Assembly (NCBI RefSeq): GCF_000764305.2
Contig: NW_025932753.1
Span: 372,001 to 436,000, forward strand
DNA: 64,000 nucleotides
Direction of reading: 5' to 3'
Origin: Hyalella azteca
Taxonomy: Eukaryota > Arthropoda > Malacostraca > Amphipoda > Hyalellidae
Positions within the stretch are counted from its first letter, which is position 1; each line of letters begins with the position of its first letter. Of this stretch, positions 12,984 through 24,465 are shown one piece after another. Both the position numbers and the translations under genes were made by a program. The notes under the pieces are model-generated. The model was not told the origin of the DNA. It worked only from the letters and a program-made list of their open reading frames with translations, and did no database searches.

Positions 12984-13073
12984 CTGCGCAGTTCCATCAT
13001 CATCGTTTTTACTGCGCAGTTCCATAATGATCGTTTTTACTGCGCAGTTCCATAATGATCGTTTACCGCGCAG
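12984..13073 (+). repeat. 28-bp tandem repeat, three copies
   Basis: Copies start CTGCGCAGTTCCAT at 12984, 13012 and 13040, with a partial CCGCGCAG at 13066. TGCGCA is self-complementary. Confidence 0.75.
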
Positions 13074-13624
13074 TATTTCTATGGGCCTCTGGTGCGCATG
13101 ATCAAATGCTGTGCGTGACTCAGCTTTCCATTATTGCTTGCTCACTTGGGTTGTTGTCTGCTGCAGGTTACGTTTTCCGTCTCATGATCACCTAACTGTA
13201 TTCCAGGTGTGTGACTCGGCGTATGAAATGTGTCTCTACTATGTTCATGTATTACCTGCTTTCACTATATAATTAATTCACATTTGCAATGCCATTTGAT
13301 ATGATCCCGTTGAAAATCAAAGCAGTTTTTACCTCCATCAGCGAGCTGATTACCTGTTATGATCCTTCGCTGTGCCGTGTACCGCCAAGCGTGCGTTTTT
13401 TACGAGGCTTGCGGCGTCTGCGTGCGACTGTGGTCGTCTGTGTCGCTGCGGATGTTTTAATTGATCGTATTTCGTACGCTACGTCGTCTGTGAACTCCTC
13501 TGCTGTTGATCGCCGTCGTCGCGGTGGCTTTGCGAAACTTCACGTAGCGCGGCTTGTACCACGACCTCGATGATGAGACATTAGGCTGATCCTTAAAATA
13601 CTTGAAATAAGGAAATTTCTTGTT

Positions 13625-13795
13625 CCTTTTTAGCGCATTTTCTCATTTATGAAAAAAATGCACTGTTGTGCTCGCCATGTCCGTCTGTCCGCCCGTCTGT
13701 CCGTCTGTCTGTCCGCCCGTGACTTCATGTTTTCGTCGACGAGAAAATGAGCTCTCTGTCACTCACTGCAGTGAGTACTGAGTTATATTTTTTAT
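13625..13795 (+). mobile_element. foldback element with internal CCGTCTGT microsatellite, copy 1
   Basis: It opens with AGCGCATTTTCTC at 13632 and carries the reverse complement with one mismatch, GAGAAAATGAGCT, at 13741. Between them lie a GCACTGTTGTGC hairpin, CTCGCCATGTCCGTC and a GTCCGTCT/CCGCCCGT microsatellite (about 13680-13720). A perfect 16-bp palindrome, ACTCACTGCAGTGAGT, follows at 13761. It is closely similar to 33783-33960. Confidence 0.75.
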
Positions 13796-15789
13796 TTTAT
13801 AGCGGAACATCGTGAAAAATTTGCAGCTCAATATTTCATAGCTATTTCGATGAAATTTTCATTGAAAAAATGTTGTTCACTATCAAGATTCTATAAATTT
13901 ATATCGAAACATCTTGTCTTAATGTGTTTGTATAGTCGAAGCGTGGAAAATGTCATCAGCTCACGGTTGCCGTTCTGGCCTTCAAAGGCAACCAATATGT
14001 CACCCTGTTTTCTACACCCATGACATTGCCGGCTTTGTTTTCATTTCAATTGTTCCTTTGTCCTATAGCGTTCCCCTGGTGGGAGAAACCTTATATTTTT
14101 ATATTTCATGTGTCTGGCTCGGCAGATTTTTTTCGGATAGATATGCATAACAAGAGATTTTATGTTAGAAACCGAGCCTTGCCAACACGTTTTCTATTAT
14201 TAAAACTTCTTTAGTGCATTATATTTTCCTTGCATGAAGACTTAAACCTAATACATGAATTCCATATGCCGTTCTCTTTAGAAATTCCTTAAAAGTTATT
14301 CTTTAACAACTCCGTATTGCCGGAGAAACATACGGCGTTTGTGTGGCTGCATGCAATGCATTTCATGTACAGCGCAGTGTTGACGAGCAACAGTATAGCA
14401 ACAGCGTGTAATATATTATTCTTTACTCGACTTTTATATGACACTTCACTTCTCAGCGCCATGTGGCGACGATAGCCTCTTATCTCCTCCTTCTTGCAGC
14501 TCTCGGCTCTTCTCCTGTTCGACTGCCTCCAAGAACTTGTTCCAGCTCAGGTCCAAAGTAACATAGCCACCACGTCGAAAAGCTTGTTTCTGTTTGATTC
14601 AACTTGATGATGGGAAATGGAACTCCATATGTGTACTCTTATTTAAATCTGTTTTTTTATGTTTGAACACGTTCGACATCAGAGGCAAGACAATGCTTTA
14701 GCTGATTTGTAAAGCAATTCTCGTTGCCTTGTGTCAATATGTGATAATTCTGAAGCAGCTACCGCCGAAATAGACGTTGTTATATGCAGGATTTTAAAAT
14801 CTTGAATGATAAGCTTTGTCGAACTCGATGGCCACAGATAGCGCTCGTCAAATTTTTAAAGGTCTGCACGGGCTTCCACATTCTTTGTTTGTAGAGAAGA
14901 ACATCCTAATGAAGAGAATAATAATCCACAACACACAGCTCGCAGAATACTCGCTAGAGATGCTCGTTAGCTCTTATGTGATCGTAAGCTCTATAAGGGT
15001 CGTTAGCTCAGGATTTTAGTAAGCACTTGGATAGTCGTGTTGTGAATAGGTTAATCGTGCACCATGGATGGTCGTGGGTTTCGGTATTATGACAAGTTCC
15101 AAGAAGCTCGCCAAGTTGGTTGTCTCGTCCGTAGTTGGGAGGTTGGGCTTTGATTGTTTATTTTCTGTAAGACTTCTTCTAAACTTGCTCTTAAGTTTAC
15201 ATAGCTCTCGATTTCTGGTCTATGATTGATGGGTTCAGCATGAGAAGCCGTCAGTGATTGGCTGACGGAGTTATGAACTCGTATCTATTTTTAATAGTAC
15301 GATCCCTGGAGGCGAATAATTAGCACCAATAGCAACCACTTAGAAATCGTAGGCAAATCGCCGGTTAGGCGCCAACGCGGAAGCAGGAAATTTTGCCCAC
15401 GAGCATTCACGCAGTCCCCAAGTGACGCAACTCGTGCGTTAGTGGTAGGCATAAAACAAATTAAAAAAACAAATAAAATTTAGAATTTGTGGTTTGTGGT
15501 GACCACAGCGTGACCTTGTGTGGCAACTTGCTGACCTTGACAGTGATATGCGAAGGCGGCATGGCGCGGTTGCCGGCGTTTCCATATTATTTTTTTTGCA
15601 ATTTCTCAAAGTAATCTTTAGCTCGTCGATGGTCATAAATTTAGGGCCATGTCTCGGATTGGCACATCGCCTTTAAATCCTGATTGATGGCTGATTGATG
15701 GATTCTGGCTATCGTATATGCCTCTGAATTCACGACATTACGCTTTCTATGTTTTTGTAGAAGGATAAATGCAGTAATTGAGTTAATTT

Positions 15790-16245
15790 GGGTAAAACAG
15801 CAGCCGCAAAAGAAATAGAAGTTGAAACAGATCTAGCAACAACAGTAACAATTGCACCACTTGAAGCAAAATGGTAAAAATTGTAGGAACAGTAGAAACA
15901 TCAGTTGCAGCAGTAAAAATAGGGATGCATATGTCGGTGCAATAGCAGTGGATGACACCGACAATAATAGTGCAAATAGTAGCGTCCATAGGATGCAAAG
16001 GAGAACAGGAGCGATATTATAACTAGCTTCCGCAGACATGCTGCTGCAACTGCACGTAGAAAGAGAAGTAAATTTTTGAGCCAGGTGTCAGCACCGCGCA
16101 TGGTAAATTTCAGTGCCATGAACAGTAACGCAGCACTGAAGTCAGCAACGGAGGCTCAAGTGCCAGGAAAAAGAGACAGCAACACAAGCGCAAAGCACCT
16201 GTGAAATCATCCTCATGCTCATCATCATCATCATCAGCAGCAGCA
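15790..16245 (+). repeat. GCA/ACA-rich low-complexity tract
   Basis: A diffuse tract of AGCA, ACAACA and AGTAA motifs, ending in (CAG)n near 16231-16248. It creates Leu/Cys-rich open frames on minus that show no domain. Confidence 0.6.
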
Positions 16246-16359
16246 GCAACACTTATATTGGAAACAACCCCATAACATCAGTCCTTGCAGCACTACATAT
16301 TTATTCCGAATTATAGCAGCGCCACCTACAGCATTGGCCCCAGCAGTAGCTGCAACACA

Positions 16360-16610
16360 GATATAGTTGGAGCAGCTCCAGCAGCAGCCACCTATAGCAG
16401 CAGCCTCAGCAGTAGGCCTCGGCCGTAGCATAAGATCCGGCAGCCACAGCCTCTGCACCAGCCCCAACGCTAGTAGCAGTCTCAGCCTCAGTCACAGTCC
16501 CAGCCCAGGCGCAATCCCAGCCCCAGCAGCAGCCCCAGCAGCGACCCCAGCAGCGACCCCAGCAGCGACCCCAGCTCCAGCCCCAGCTCTAGCCCCAGCT
16601 GCCGCGTATC
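16360..16610 (+). repeat. CAG/CCCAG repeat with a 12-bp core
   Basis: CAGCAGCC and CCCCAGC repeats lead to GACCCCAGCAGC in perfect tandem near 16535-16575. A plus frame of 102 codons reads as Ala/Thr/Pro repeats and has no features of a real gene. Confidence 0.7.
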
Positions 16611-16744
16611 GACTATTGGAAGCAGCGTGGGCTTGCAGCCACTGGCGCTCAGGCCCGCACTTTGATGCCCTCTAGAGCCTCTCTCGCTTTCTTCCCATCT
16701 TACTTAAAATAACCTCCCATTTTACCTAGCTCGTTTGTCACGGC

Positions 16745-17036
16745 TTAGCGATAATGACTTTCCCAACTAATTAGGTTGTTGACGTTCGATTTTCTTCGGT
16801 GCCAGTTTTTTTTTCTGTGCATAAAAAAGTTGTTATTCGCTTATGCATCCTATTTTTAAACTTGAGTGCGCCATTTCGAAAAGCTGTGCGCTCAAATTAA
16901 AAATCCTATTATGATACGGTTTTAGCGTACGCTCATCTAAAAAATCAAATGCTTACCTGACACTTTTCGTCTCTTTTAAAGGTTTTTTTAATAGTGGAGA
17001 CTTTTGGCAGTTGCGTTTGGTCGACTTCTTCCCCAT
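16745..17036 (-). CDS. possible two-exon gene for a 49-residue basic protein
   Basis: On minus, ATG at 17036 (GAAATGG context) opens 26 codons rich in Lys, MGKKSTKRNCQKSPLLKK then PLKETKSV, to a CAG/GTAAGC donor (exon 16957-17036). A 142-base intron with a TTATGCACAG acceptor leads in phase to 16745-16814, reading KKNWHRRKSNVNNLISWESH and ending in TAA. A TATAAATA lies 30 bases upstream of the ATG. The product would be about one third Lys/Arg. I know no family that fits; the exon pair may be coincidental. Confidence 0.2.
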
Positions 17037-17065
17037 TTCAAGTTTGTCGCTGCGATGATGGAGTA

Positions 17066-17073
17066 TATTTATA
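17066..17073 (-). promoter_or_regulatory. TATA-box-like element
   Basis: TATAAATA on the minus strand, about 30 bases upstream of the ATG of the small basic ORF at 17036. If used, the 5' leader would be only about ten bases, which is unusually short. TATA-like strings are common in AT-rich DNA. Confidence 0.2.
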
Positions 17074-17074
17074 G

Positions 17075-19506
17075 TTGTTCTATACCTTCCGCACTTAATA
17101 GTTGATGTTTTCACTTTATCTCAAGAATTTGGGATCGTTTTGACGACCAGGATTGAACGTGCCATGCGTTCTCTCTGCACAGCCTAACATATACGATCGT
17201 CCTGTGGTCCTGAACCTGAGGTATCCTATATACACACTAGCTTTATCAGCTCCTCGGCGACACGAGGGTCTGTCTGTTGCGGGTTTCATTCGAAGCCTCA
17301 CCCGTGATCTGATCCGCTTGAAGATTGCTTCAGCCGTCCTCAGCTCAATGTATCGAGTGTCGTGAACTCGATCCTTTCAAGGCCCTAACTTGCCGATCCT
17401 TGATCCAACTGCTGATCTTCTCGAAAAAAAGTCTCTATTAGTTTTAGTCTTGTAGTTTGATCGTTTGATTTAAAATCAGAATTTCATGTAAACTCTTCAA
17501 ACACATGAGCAAAAACTAAATTTTCAAGCGTAATGGGATTGACGACCTACGCGAGAATTTACCGCTGGAGGCTTCGAAAATAAGGTTTATGTGGTGTCAC
17601 TAAAATGCTAGCTTGCCAATTTGTGGTTGCGAATATGGTCGTTGATGGGTGTTTTCTTAACTTTAACGCGCGCCCAGCGAATGACTGCGGTTTTTCAGGC
17701 CGAATTTCTGCGAGTAATGTTTTACGAGTGCATGCTATGCTGAAGCTGAGATGTTATGTTGCTATAAAGTGATGAAGACGGTCGGTCGGTCGTCCTCAAA
17801 AAGTTTGCACGTACAAGTTCAACTGCTTGCGCACATTTATTTTTTTATTATTTGCGTGCGTGTAGCATGCAAGCTAAACCTCATTTATATATTTAAAAAT
17901 GTATTGATGTAATGACTCACAAATATTGAATGTAACTTTGCTCAAAAATTGGGCTCATTTTAAACATTATGGTCTTCTAGGGGCGGTTCCTTCATTTCCA
18001 ATTCCGGAAATTCATCTCCAAACGAATAATTTAATGCAGTAAATTCACCAGTTTAACAGCGATAGTTCTAGAGGATCGTGGTCTTCAGTAGCGCCCATGC
18101 GTGACTGAATATATCGATCTTCATGGAGCCTTCCTGCATGGTCTAAAGTGCTGCAATTGGTGCTAGTTTATGGCATGATTAGACTTGATATTCATTTGAG
18201 GGCATGCTAGTTTTTCAGCTCGGACTGCGGTACTTTTGTTCACGGGTTATTGCTAACTAGGTCTTTTCATTAAGAAGCTGCACTACTAGTTGGTTGTAGA
18301 AAAAATAGTTGAAAAAAACTGTAGAAAAAATAGTTGAAAAAAAATTAGAAGAGCGCAATACTTTCTTTCATCGCATTGACAACCTATTGAGTTCTGCGGT
18401 GTTCTTAGATATGATTGCAATGATTCTTAGATATGATTGATCCTTTTAGAAACTAATAATTGTCTTTGAATGCTGTCCCATATGTTGTTAGACATAAACT
18501 ATATCGTTTTCTCGTCACATGACCAGTGCATATGTTGAATTGATATTTTCAGTGCCTCAGACACTGAAAATGTAAGCGTCATAGTTGCTTCCTTTTCGTC
18601 GAGCTCGCATGCATCCTGAGTTGTCTGTTGGCACGACTGCCAAAGTTAGCTGTCCCAGTTGAGGTTCAATCTTTTCTTTCTTCGAGGCCCTCAGCTCCAA
18701 TTTATTACTGCCACACAATTAAGTCCCTCTGCAGTAATACCAAGAATCTTTGTGTGTTGATATGCCCTCACCTTCGGGAAAGTTATCTGGGCGGCAGTGC
18801 AAATGTAATACGATGTGTTGATGCGCGGACAACAGTTCCCGAAATATTCCGGCTGCGATCACTGCGGTGCAACTGTGAATAACTTATTTATAAGTTATTG
18901 TTTAACTTTACTGTGAATGAAAACTTATTGCGTTCATAACCATGGTCGTGAATTTTCTGCTAGATGAAAAATAAAGACGTGTTTAAGAATTTTACTGACT
19001 GTCGACTCCTACATAGTTTTATGTAAATTTCCAAATAAGAAGGTATTTTAATTATTTTTAAATTTAATCTCTCCATATTAGGTTAAGGTAATCTAAAGTA
19101 TATGATATTTGTTTTCTCACTATGAAATTTGGTTTTATGATAATTCTGAAAGCAATAGCTTATTGCTATGAAAGTTTTTGTTCTTGTCCACAGTATGGGT
19201 TGACATTTTTTTTATAGGAACTAGTAGATCGAATACGGATCTTTCTGTAACACTATGACTCCCTGCCCTGAGCTGTATAGACTCCTGCCAAACAACTCGC
19301 TCGATTTATAACCTTTTTACAACCTGTGGTCGCACGTATTGCTGTCTGCTGACCTTTACTGCTTCATAATACTGGCAATGTCTGGAACTGTTTTGGAGAC
19401 TTTATTCTGTTGATTTACGCTTAAGAAATACATAGTCTTTGTTGCCGATAACTCGCTTAAAAATTACGTGGGGAAATATTCAGCTGCATGATTGCCGGTT
19501 GAATAA
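17075..19506. other. non-coding, nothing firm
   Basis: Short open frames (17116-17365, 18628-18882) have no splice or domain support. Confidence 0.5.
18300..18350 (+). repeat. 27-bp direct duplication
   Basis: TGTAGAAAAAATAGTTGAAA occurs twice in tandem with short A-run differences. Confidence 0.6.
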
Positions 19507-19890
19507 AGGGTAGAGGAAGCTGGTAGCGTAGCAGTAGAATCAAGGGTAGAGGAAGCTGGTAGCGTAACAGTAGGATCAAGGGTAGAGGAAGCTGGTAGCG
19601 TAGCAGTAGAATCAAGGGTGGAGGAAGCTGGCAGCGTAGCAATAGAATCAAGGGTAGAGAAAGCTGGTAGCGTGGCAGTAGAATCAAGGGTAGAGGAAGC
19701 TGGTGGCGTAGCAGTAGAATCAAGGGTAGAGGAAGCTGGCAGCGTAGCAGTAGAATCAAGGGTAGAGGAAGCTGGTGGCGTGGCAGTAGAATCAAGGGTA
19801 GAGGAAGCTGGTGGCGTAGCAGTAGAATCAAGGGTAGAGGAAGCTGGCAGCGTAGCAGTAGAATCAAGGGTAGAGGAAGCTGGAGGCTCA
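19507..19890 (+). repeat. 36-bp minisatellite, eleven copies
   Basis: The unit AGGGTAGAGGAAGCTGGTAG plus CGTAGCAGTAGAATCA repeats with strict 36-base spacing from 19507 to 19867, the last copy truncated. As 36 is divisible by three, open frames run through on both strands; the predicted 12-residue repeats show no domain. Confidence 0.92.
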
Positions 19891-19958
19891 AGTAGAGGTG
19901 GGCGTTGCTGTTTGCGCTGCGATGCTCCACTTCCTGCTAGCATGAACCCGACGGTTCT

Positions 19959-20625
19959 CTCTGGCCTCCACCAACGTCAGGCATCACGTCATGAAGCCTT
20001 GCGAGTTCTACCTCACACGCGCCTGCGATGTCAGCATGTAACTCACTTCAGGTCAATTAATTATTAGCGGCTATTTGTTTGACCTCCTGCTCAATTCTAT
20101 GTTAATTATTTAATGAGTGAAGTAATTCTTATCTATGGCCTCCGCCAACGTGAGGCATCTACGTCATGAAGCCTTGTGAATTCTACCTCGCACGCGCCTG
20201 CGATGTCAGCTTGTAACTCGCTTCTAGCCTGTTAATTATCAGCGGTTATTTTTTTACATACTAAGCGTCATACCAATTATTTTTGAGGGTGAAGTAATTT
20301 TTCTATGGCCTCCACCAACGTCAGGCATCCACGGCATGATGCCTTGTCAGTTCTCCCTCTGACACACCGGCGATGTCAGCATGTAACCCACTTCAGGCCA
20401 ATTAACTATTAGCGGCTATTTGTTGACCTACTAAACGCTCTACCAATTATTTTTATGGGTGAAGTAATTCTTCTATAGCCTCCACCAATGTCAATAGGAT
20501 TCGTCGTGAAGACTTGTGAGTTATGCGGTCACTTGCGCCAATGTTTCGGCATTCAATCCACTTCTGGTCAATTATCAACGCCTATTTGGTGATTTTCTTC
20601 AACATCTATTCATTTTCTATTTGGT
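19959..20625 (+). repeat. about 170-bp satellite-like repeat, four copies
   Basis: Copies start at CTCTGGCC/CTATGGCC near 19959, 20133, 20303 and 20473, each with CCAACGTCAGGCAT, CATGAAGCCTTG, CGATGTCAGC and CAATTA.TTATTAGCGG. Divergence rises to the right. Confidence 0.85.
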
Positions 20626-22063
20626 GATTTTTTTTTCAAATCAGGCAATTTTATAAAATTCAAGCATTGGAATTCCATTTTGTTAGAACGAATGTCCAGT
20701 TGAGATTTTGTTGGTATATACTTTGCTTAAAAGAAATTTCCGCTAATGAGATTTTTGTGATGCGCCTCTTAAGAAAATATTTTCAGCAGTCCTGCTGGCA
20801 ATGTGTAGAACATTCATTGTTTTACTTTTGTTTAGATTTTTAATTTAAACAACTTTTTGTCTTGATTTGGCGATAGCCTTATTAATATTTTATTGAACTT
20901 ATTAATTCTCTTATTTTACCCTTAGCGTACGATTTCTAATTTTCTATTGTCCTCAACAATTCTGTTCATTTGGGTCTGTCTAAATGTTACACGGCATAAC
21001 TTGTCTTTCTGTTGGAAAGCCGACGTGTTGAGTCACAGTCCTATAGATTGTGGATGCTTTGTTTTTTGTCAGGACCATTTATCAACAAAACTTATGTGTG
21101 CTTTGATCGCCTTTTTGATAACACCCAACATCCAACAAAACTACGGTCTTTACTGAAATACGATTTCTACTGAACCACGATCATTAATAAACTTGAATTT
21201 TTATGGAATTGCAATAATCAAAGATAAAAGATAAAAACAAGTAGCTTTGACTACCTAAGCTGCAAGGTCGCGGTTATTTTTCAAGTATCGATACTTCTCA
21301 GCGATATCAAAGATAATGTGTGAATCTCTTCCACAACAACAGAATTCAATTCATGCCTCGAAAATTAATGATTGTTTTCGTTCAGATCGACCCAGGATTT
21401 TATCTTTATCTTCTTGATCCATTGAAATAATTAGTGCTTATCTTGACATCCCGCACATCAATCGACCTCCGCCAGACACAAATTGAGGCTTATGCAATGC
21501 TGCATTTTTCATCTATGTCATTTGATGATACTAATTAATTTTATTATTCTGTCATGTAAGATATGGTCTCAAGATCTTAACTATCGGTGGTCCAGCTTCT
21601 TCAGAAGCGGTGCGGCAAAGATGTGTCCTTGTTTTTGGGGCAGTGTAATCAGTAGCAGATTACTATCATGCTCTGATAATCTATGGCAGATTATTATTGT
21701 AGTCTGATTTTTCCGAACGTTACTGAGGATAGCCTTACTCAACGAATATATGTGATATTTCTGTAAATGATTTGATTAGTGAACGGAACCTTGGCTGTCA
21801 GCTGATAGATAAGAATTGCATATACATTTGATTTATTAAATGTTGTATGTTTTTTTCCATTTTAATTTTGGAAATTCTTACTTGAAGACATGTTTGTTTT
21901 CATATATCATAAGTCGTGTTGTTAGTCCCCCGAGCAAAGTTTTTGCCTTGTTTACGCAGGCGTCACACTGTGCCGCTGTGTTGTGACGTGACGGGCGTTT
22001 CCTGTGTAACGGCGGAATTTCGTGCATTGAATGCAGTGGGGGCGGGAAACTCGAGTGTAGGCC
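20626..22063. other. non-coding, nothing seen
   Basis: AT-rich sequence without repeats, strong splice pairs or coding signal. Confidence 0.5.
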
Positions 22064-22350
22064 TAATGCCACACGCCGCTCTCATTCCTCGACTATGCCC
22101 CTAGTTGGCTCCTCTAGTTATCCCGCTAATGCCACACGCCGCTCTCATTCCTCGACTATGCCCCTAGTTGGCTCCTCTAGCTATCCCGCTAATGCCACAC
22201 GCCGCTCTCATTCCTCGACTATGCCCCTAGTTGGCTCCTCTAGCTATCCCGCTAATGACGCACGCTGCTCTCATTCCTCGACGATGGTCCTAGTTGACTC
22301 ATATGCCTACACGCCTATCTCATTCCTTGACTATATATGCCCCTATTTGG
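22064..22350 (+). repeat. 63-bp tandem repeat, about four copies
   Basis: Units start TAATGCCACACGCCGCTC at 22064, 22127, 22190 and 22253 (the last diverged), each with CTCGACTATGCCCCTAG and GCTCCTCTAG. The length is divisible by three, so a 110-codon frame stays open. Confidence 0.88.
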
Positions 22351-22554
22351 CGCCTCTAGCTAGCCCGTTCTCTTTTACACTAAGAATTTATCCTCCTGCG
22401 ATTTATTATCCTGCTACTAATTTTTAGCACAATCATTACCACGATGGAATTACATCAGTAAAAACATCGCTGCATTTAGACATGGACTATCTTCTTTCAC
22501 ATGCAAAAAAGGCTCGAGCCAATGTTTTACAATGTACAGTGCACACAACAAGAT

Positions 22555-23215
22555 GGTGTGTGCGGGCGCAGTGTACTCGTTCACAGCAGGAAGGGCTGGT
22601 GCAGTGCACTGCACGGCAGTGTACTCGGTAGGAAGGGCTTATGCAGGGCACTGCATGGCATGACAGTGTACAAAACAGGAGGGGCTGGTGCAGTGTACTG
22701 CATGGCAGTGTACAGAGCAAGAAGGTCTTATTCAGGGCACTGTACGGCAGTGTACGTAGCAGGGATGGCTGATGCAGAGCACTGTACGGCTGCACCAGTA
22801 CACAGCAGGAAGGGCTGGTACAGTGCACTGTACGGCAGTGCACTCGGTAGTAAGGGCTTATGCAGGGCACTGCATGGCATGGCAGTGTACACAACAGGAG
22901 GGGCTGGTACAGTGCACTGTATGGCAGTGCACTGTACCAACAGGAGGGGCTGGTACAGTGTACTGTGTGGCAGTGTACAGAACAGGAAGGTCTTATTCAG
23001 GGCACTGTACGGCTGCACAAGTACACAGCAGGAAGGGCGGATGCGTGCAATGCTCGGCAGTGTACACTGCAAGAATGGCTGATGCAATGCAGTGCAGTGC
23101 ACGGCTGGTTACACAGTAAGAAGGGCTGGTGCAGTGCATTGTACAGCAGTATACACAACAGGAAGGGTTTGCGCAGTGTACTCACGTACACAGCGGGAAT
23201 GGCAGTACTGCTTGC
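22555..23215 (+). repeat. about 42-bp minisatellite, roughly fifteen copies
   Basis: The unit AGGAAGGGCTGGTGCAGTGC plus ACTGCACGGCAGTGTAC varies in length (36-50) and contains nested palindromes such as GTGCACTGCAC. Overlapping frames in all registers come from the array. Confidence 0.85.
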
Positions 23216-23959
23216 ATCACATATATAAATATACATATATTGGAGGTACTGCTGGCTGTCTTGTACGTGATAGGAATAAGATGAGCCCCAGACTTGCCAA
23301 TGCAAGGGGATTCTCGTGGTTACTTATCTCCTGAATTTGTGGTATTTTGCGCCCCTGAACTCTGAATGAAATTTTGTTATTTCGTTGAGAATGTAACATT
23401 TTTGTTGTGCCAGCTAACTTCTTTGGACCACATCCGTCGCAATATCTCGTGATCGCTCGCCAAAGATATTTCTTATCCAAAATTTGTTTGAGGATAGCTG
23501 GATAACAGATGAACCTTAGCTTAACATTAATCATCGAAAAGTTGGATAAATTTAAATTTACGTCATCTCTGGTAATTCGTGTGTGTTAATTGCCAAAATT
23601 TCTTGATCAAGAATTATTGAGTTGCTATTGTCTAAATTCTTTTTTAATTGACAATATTGATTGCTCACATGAATTCTTCGATTCTTTTATCGCGACTCAC
23701 GTCTTTCAGGCAACAATTTCTGAAATGAACTCCAGTTGTGCATTACTTTCTTTACTATTTTTCCTTGAATCCCTCAACCTCCTGTGAAGACTGACATCAA
23801 GTCTAATTTTTAAGATTAATTCACACATTCAGAGTCTTTCCTTTAAGTATTTCATTTGATTTTCTTATGCACGGTCATTACGTAAATAGTTCGGTGATGT
23901 AATATCTCTGCTTATGTAAGAGAAGAAGGCCTGGCATTCACTGCCGTAAGATGAGACAG

Positions 23960-24465
23960 TTCTTCGTGAGGCTGGCAGCCTCATACTCGCAGTTCTTAGT
24001 GAGGCTGGCAGCCTCATACTCGCAGTTCTTCGTGAGGCTGGTAGCCTCATACTCGCAGTTCTTCGTGAGGCTGGCAGCCTCATACTCGCAGTTCTTCGTG
24101 AGGCTGGTAGCCTCATACTCGCAGTTCTTAGTGAGGCTGGTAGCCTCATACTCGCAGTTCTTCGTGAGGCTGGCAGCCTCATACTCGCAGTTCTTCGTGA
24201 GGCTGGTAGCCTCATACTCGCAGTTCTTAGTGAGGCTGGTAGCCTCATACTCGCAGTTCTTCGTGAGGCTGCCTCATACTCGTAGTTCTTCGTGAGGCTG
24301 GTAGCCTCATACTCGCGGTTCTTCGTGAGGCTGGCAGCCTCATACTCGCAGTTCTTCGTGAGGCTCGCTGCCTCATACTCGCAGTTCTCCGTGAGGCTGG
24401 CAGCCTCATACTCGCAGTTCTCCGTGAGGCTGGCAGCCTCATACTCGCAGTTCTTCGAGAGTCTC
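23960..24465 (+). repeat. 33-bp hairpin-forming minisatellite, about fifteen copies
   Basis: The unit TTCTTCGTGAGGCTGGCAGC plus CTCATACTCGCAG contains GAGGCT-GGC-AGCCTC, a 6-bp stem with a 3-base loop. The common variant GGTAGCCTC keeps most of the stem. One unit near 24270 lost six bases. The 11-residue repeats read on either strand are artefacts of the unit length. Confidence 0.92.

Noticed and set aside
12548..13003. Overlapping frames of 127 codons (plus) and 115 codons (minus)
   Set aside because: Neither shows a domain or good gene signals, and the minus frame begins inside the 28-bp repeat.
13289..13573. 94-codon open frame rich in Arg and Val
   Set aside because: Locally GC-rich, but no domain, splice sites or neighbouring exons support it.
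16234..16675. Ala/Pro-rich (plus) and Cys/Ala-rich (minus) frames
   Set aside because: They are translations of CAG and CCCAG simple repeats.
17116..17365. B-box-like GTTCAATCC and overlapping short frames
   Set aside because: No A box at a proper distance and no tRNA fold; the frames have no domain.
19457..20067. Three open frames of about 150 codons in one place
   Set aside because: They are the three registers of the 36-bp minisatellite.
22487..23305. Many overlapping frames with Cys/His/Leu or Val/Gly/Thr repeats
   Set aside because: All derive from the 42-bp array; mutually exclusive frames with equal length argue against coding.
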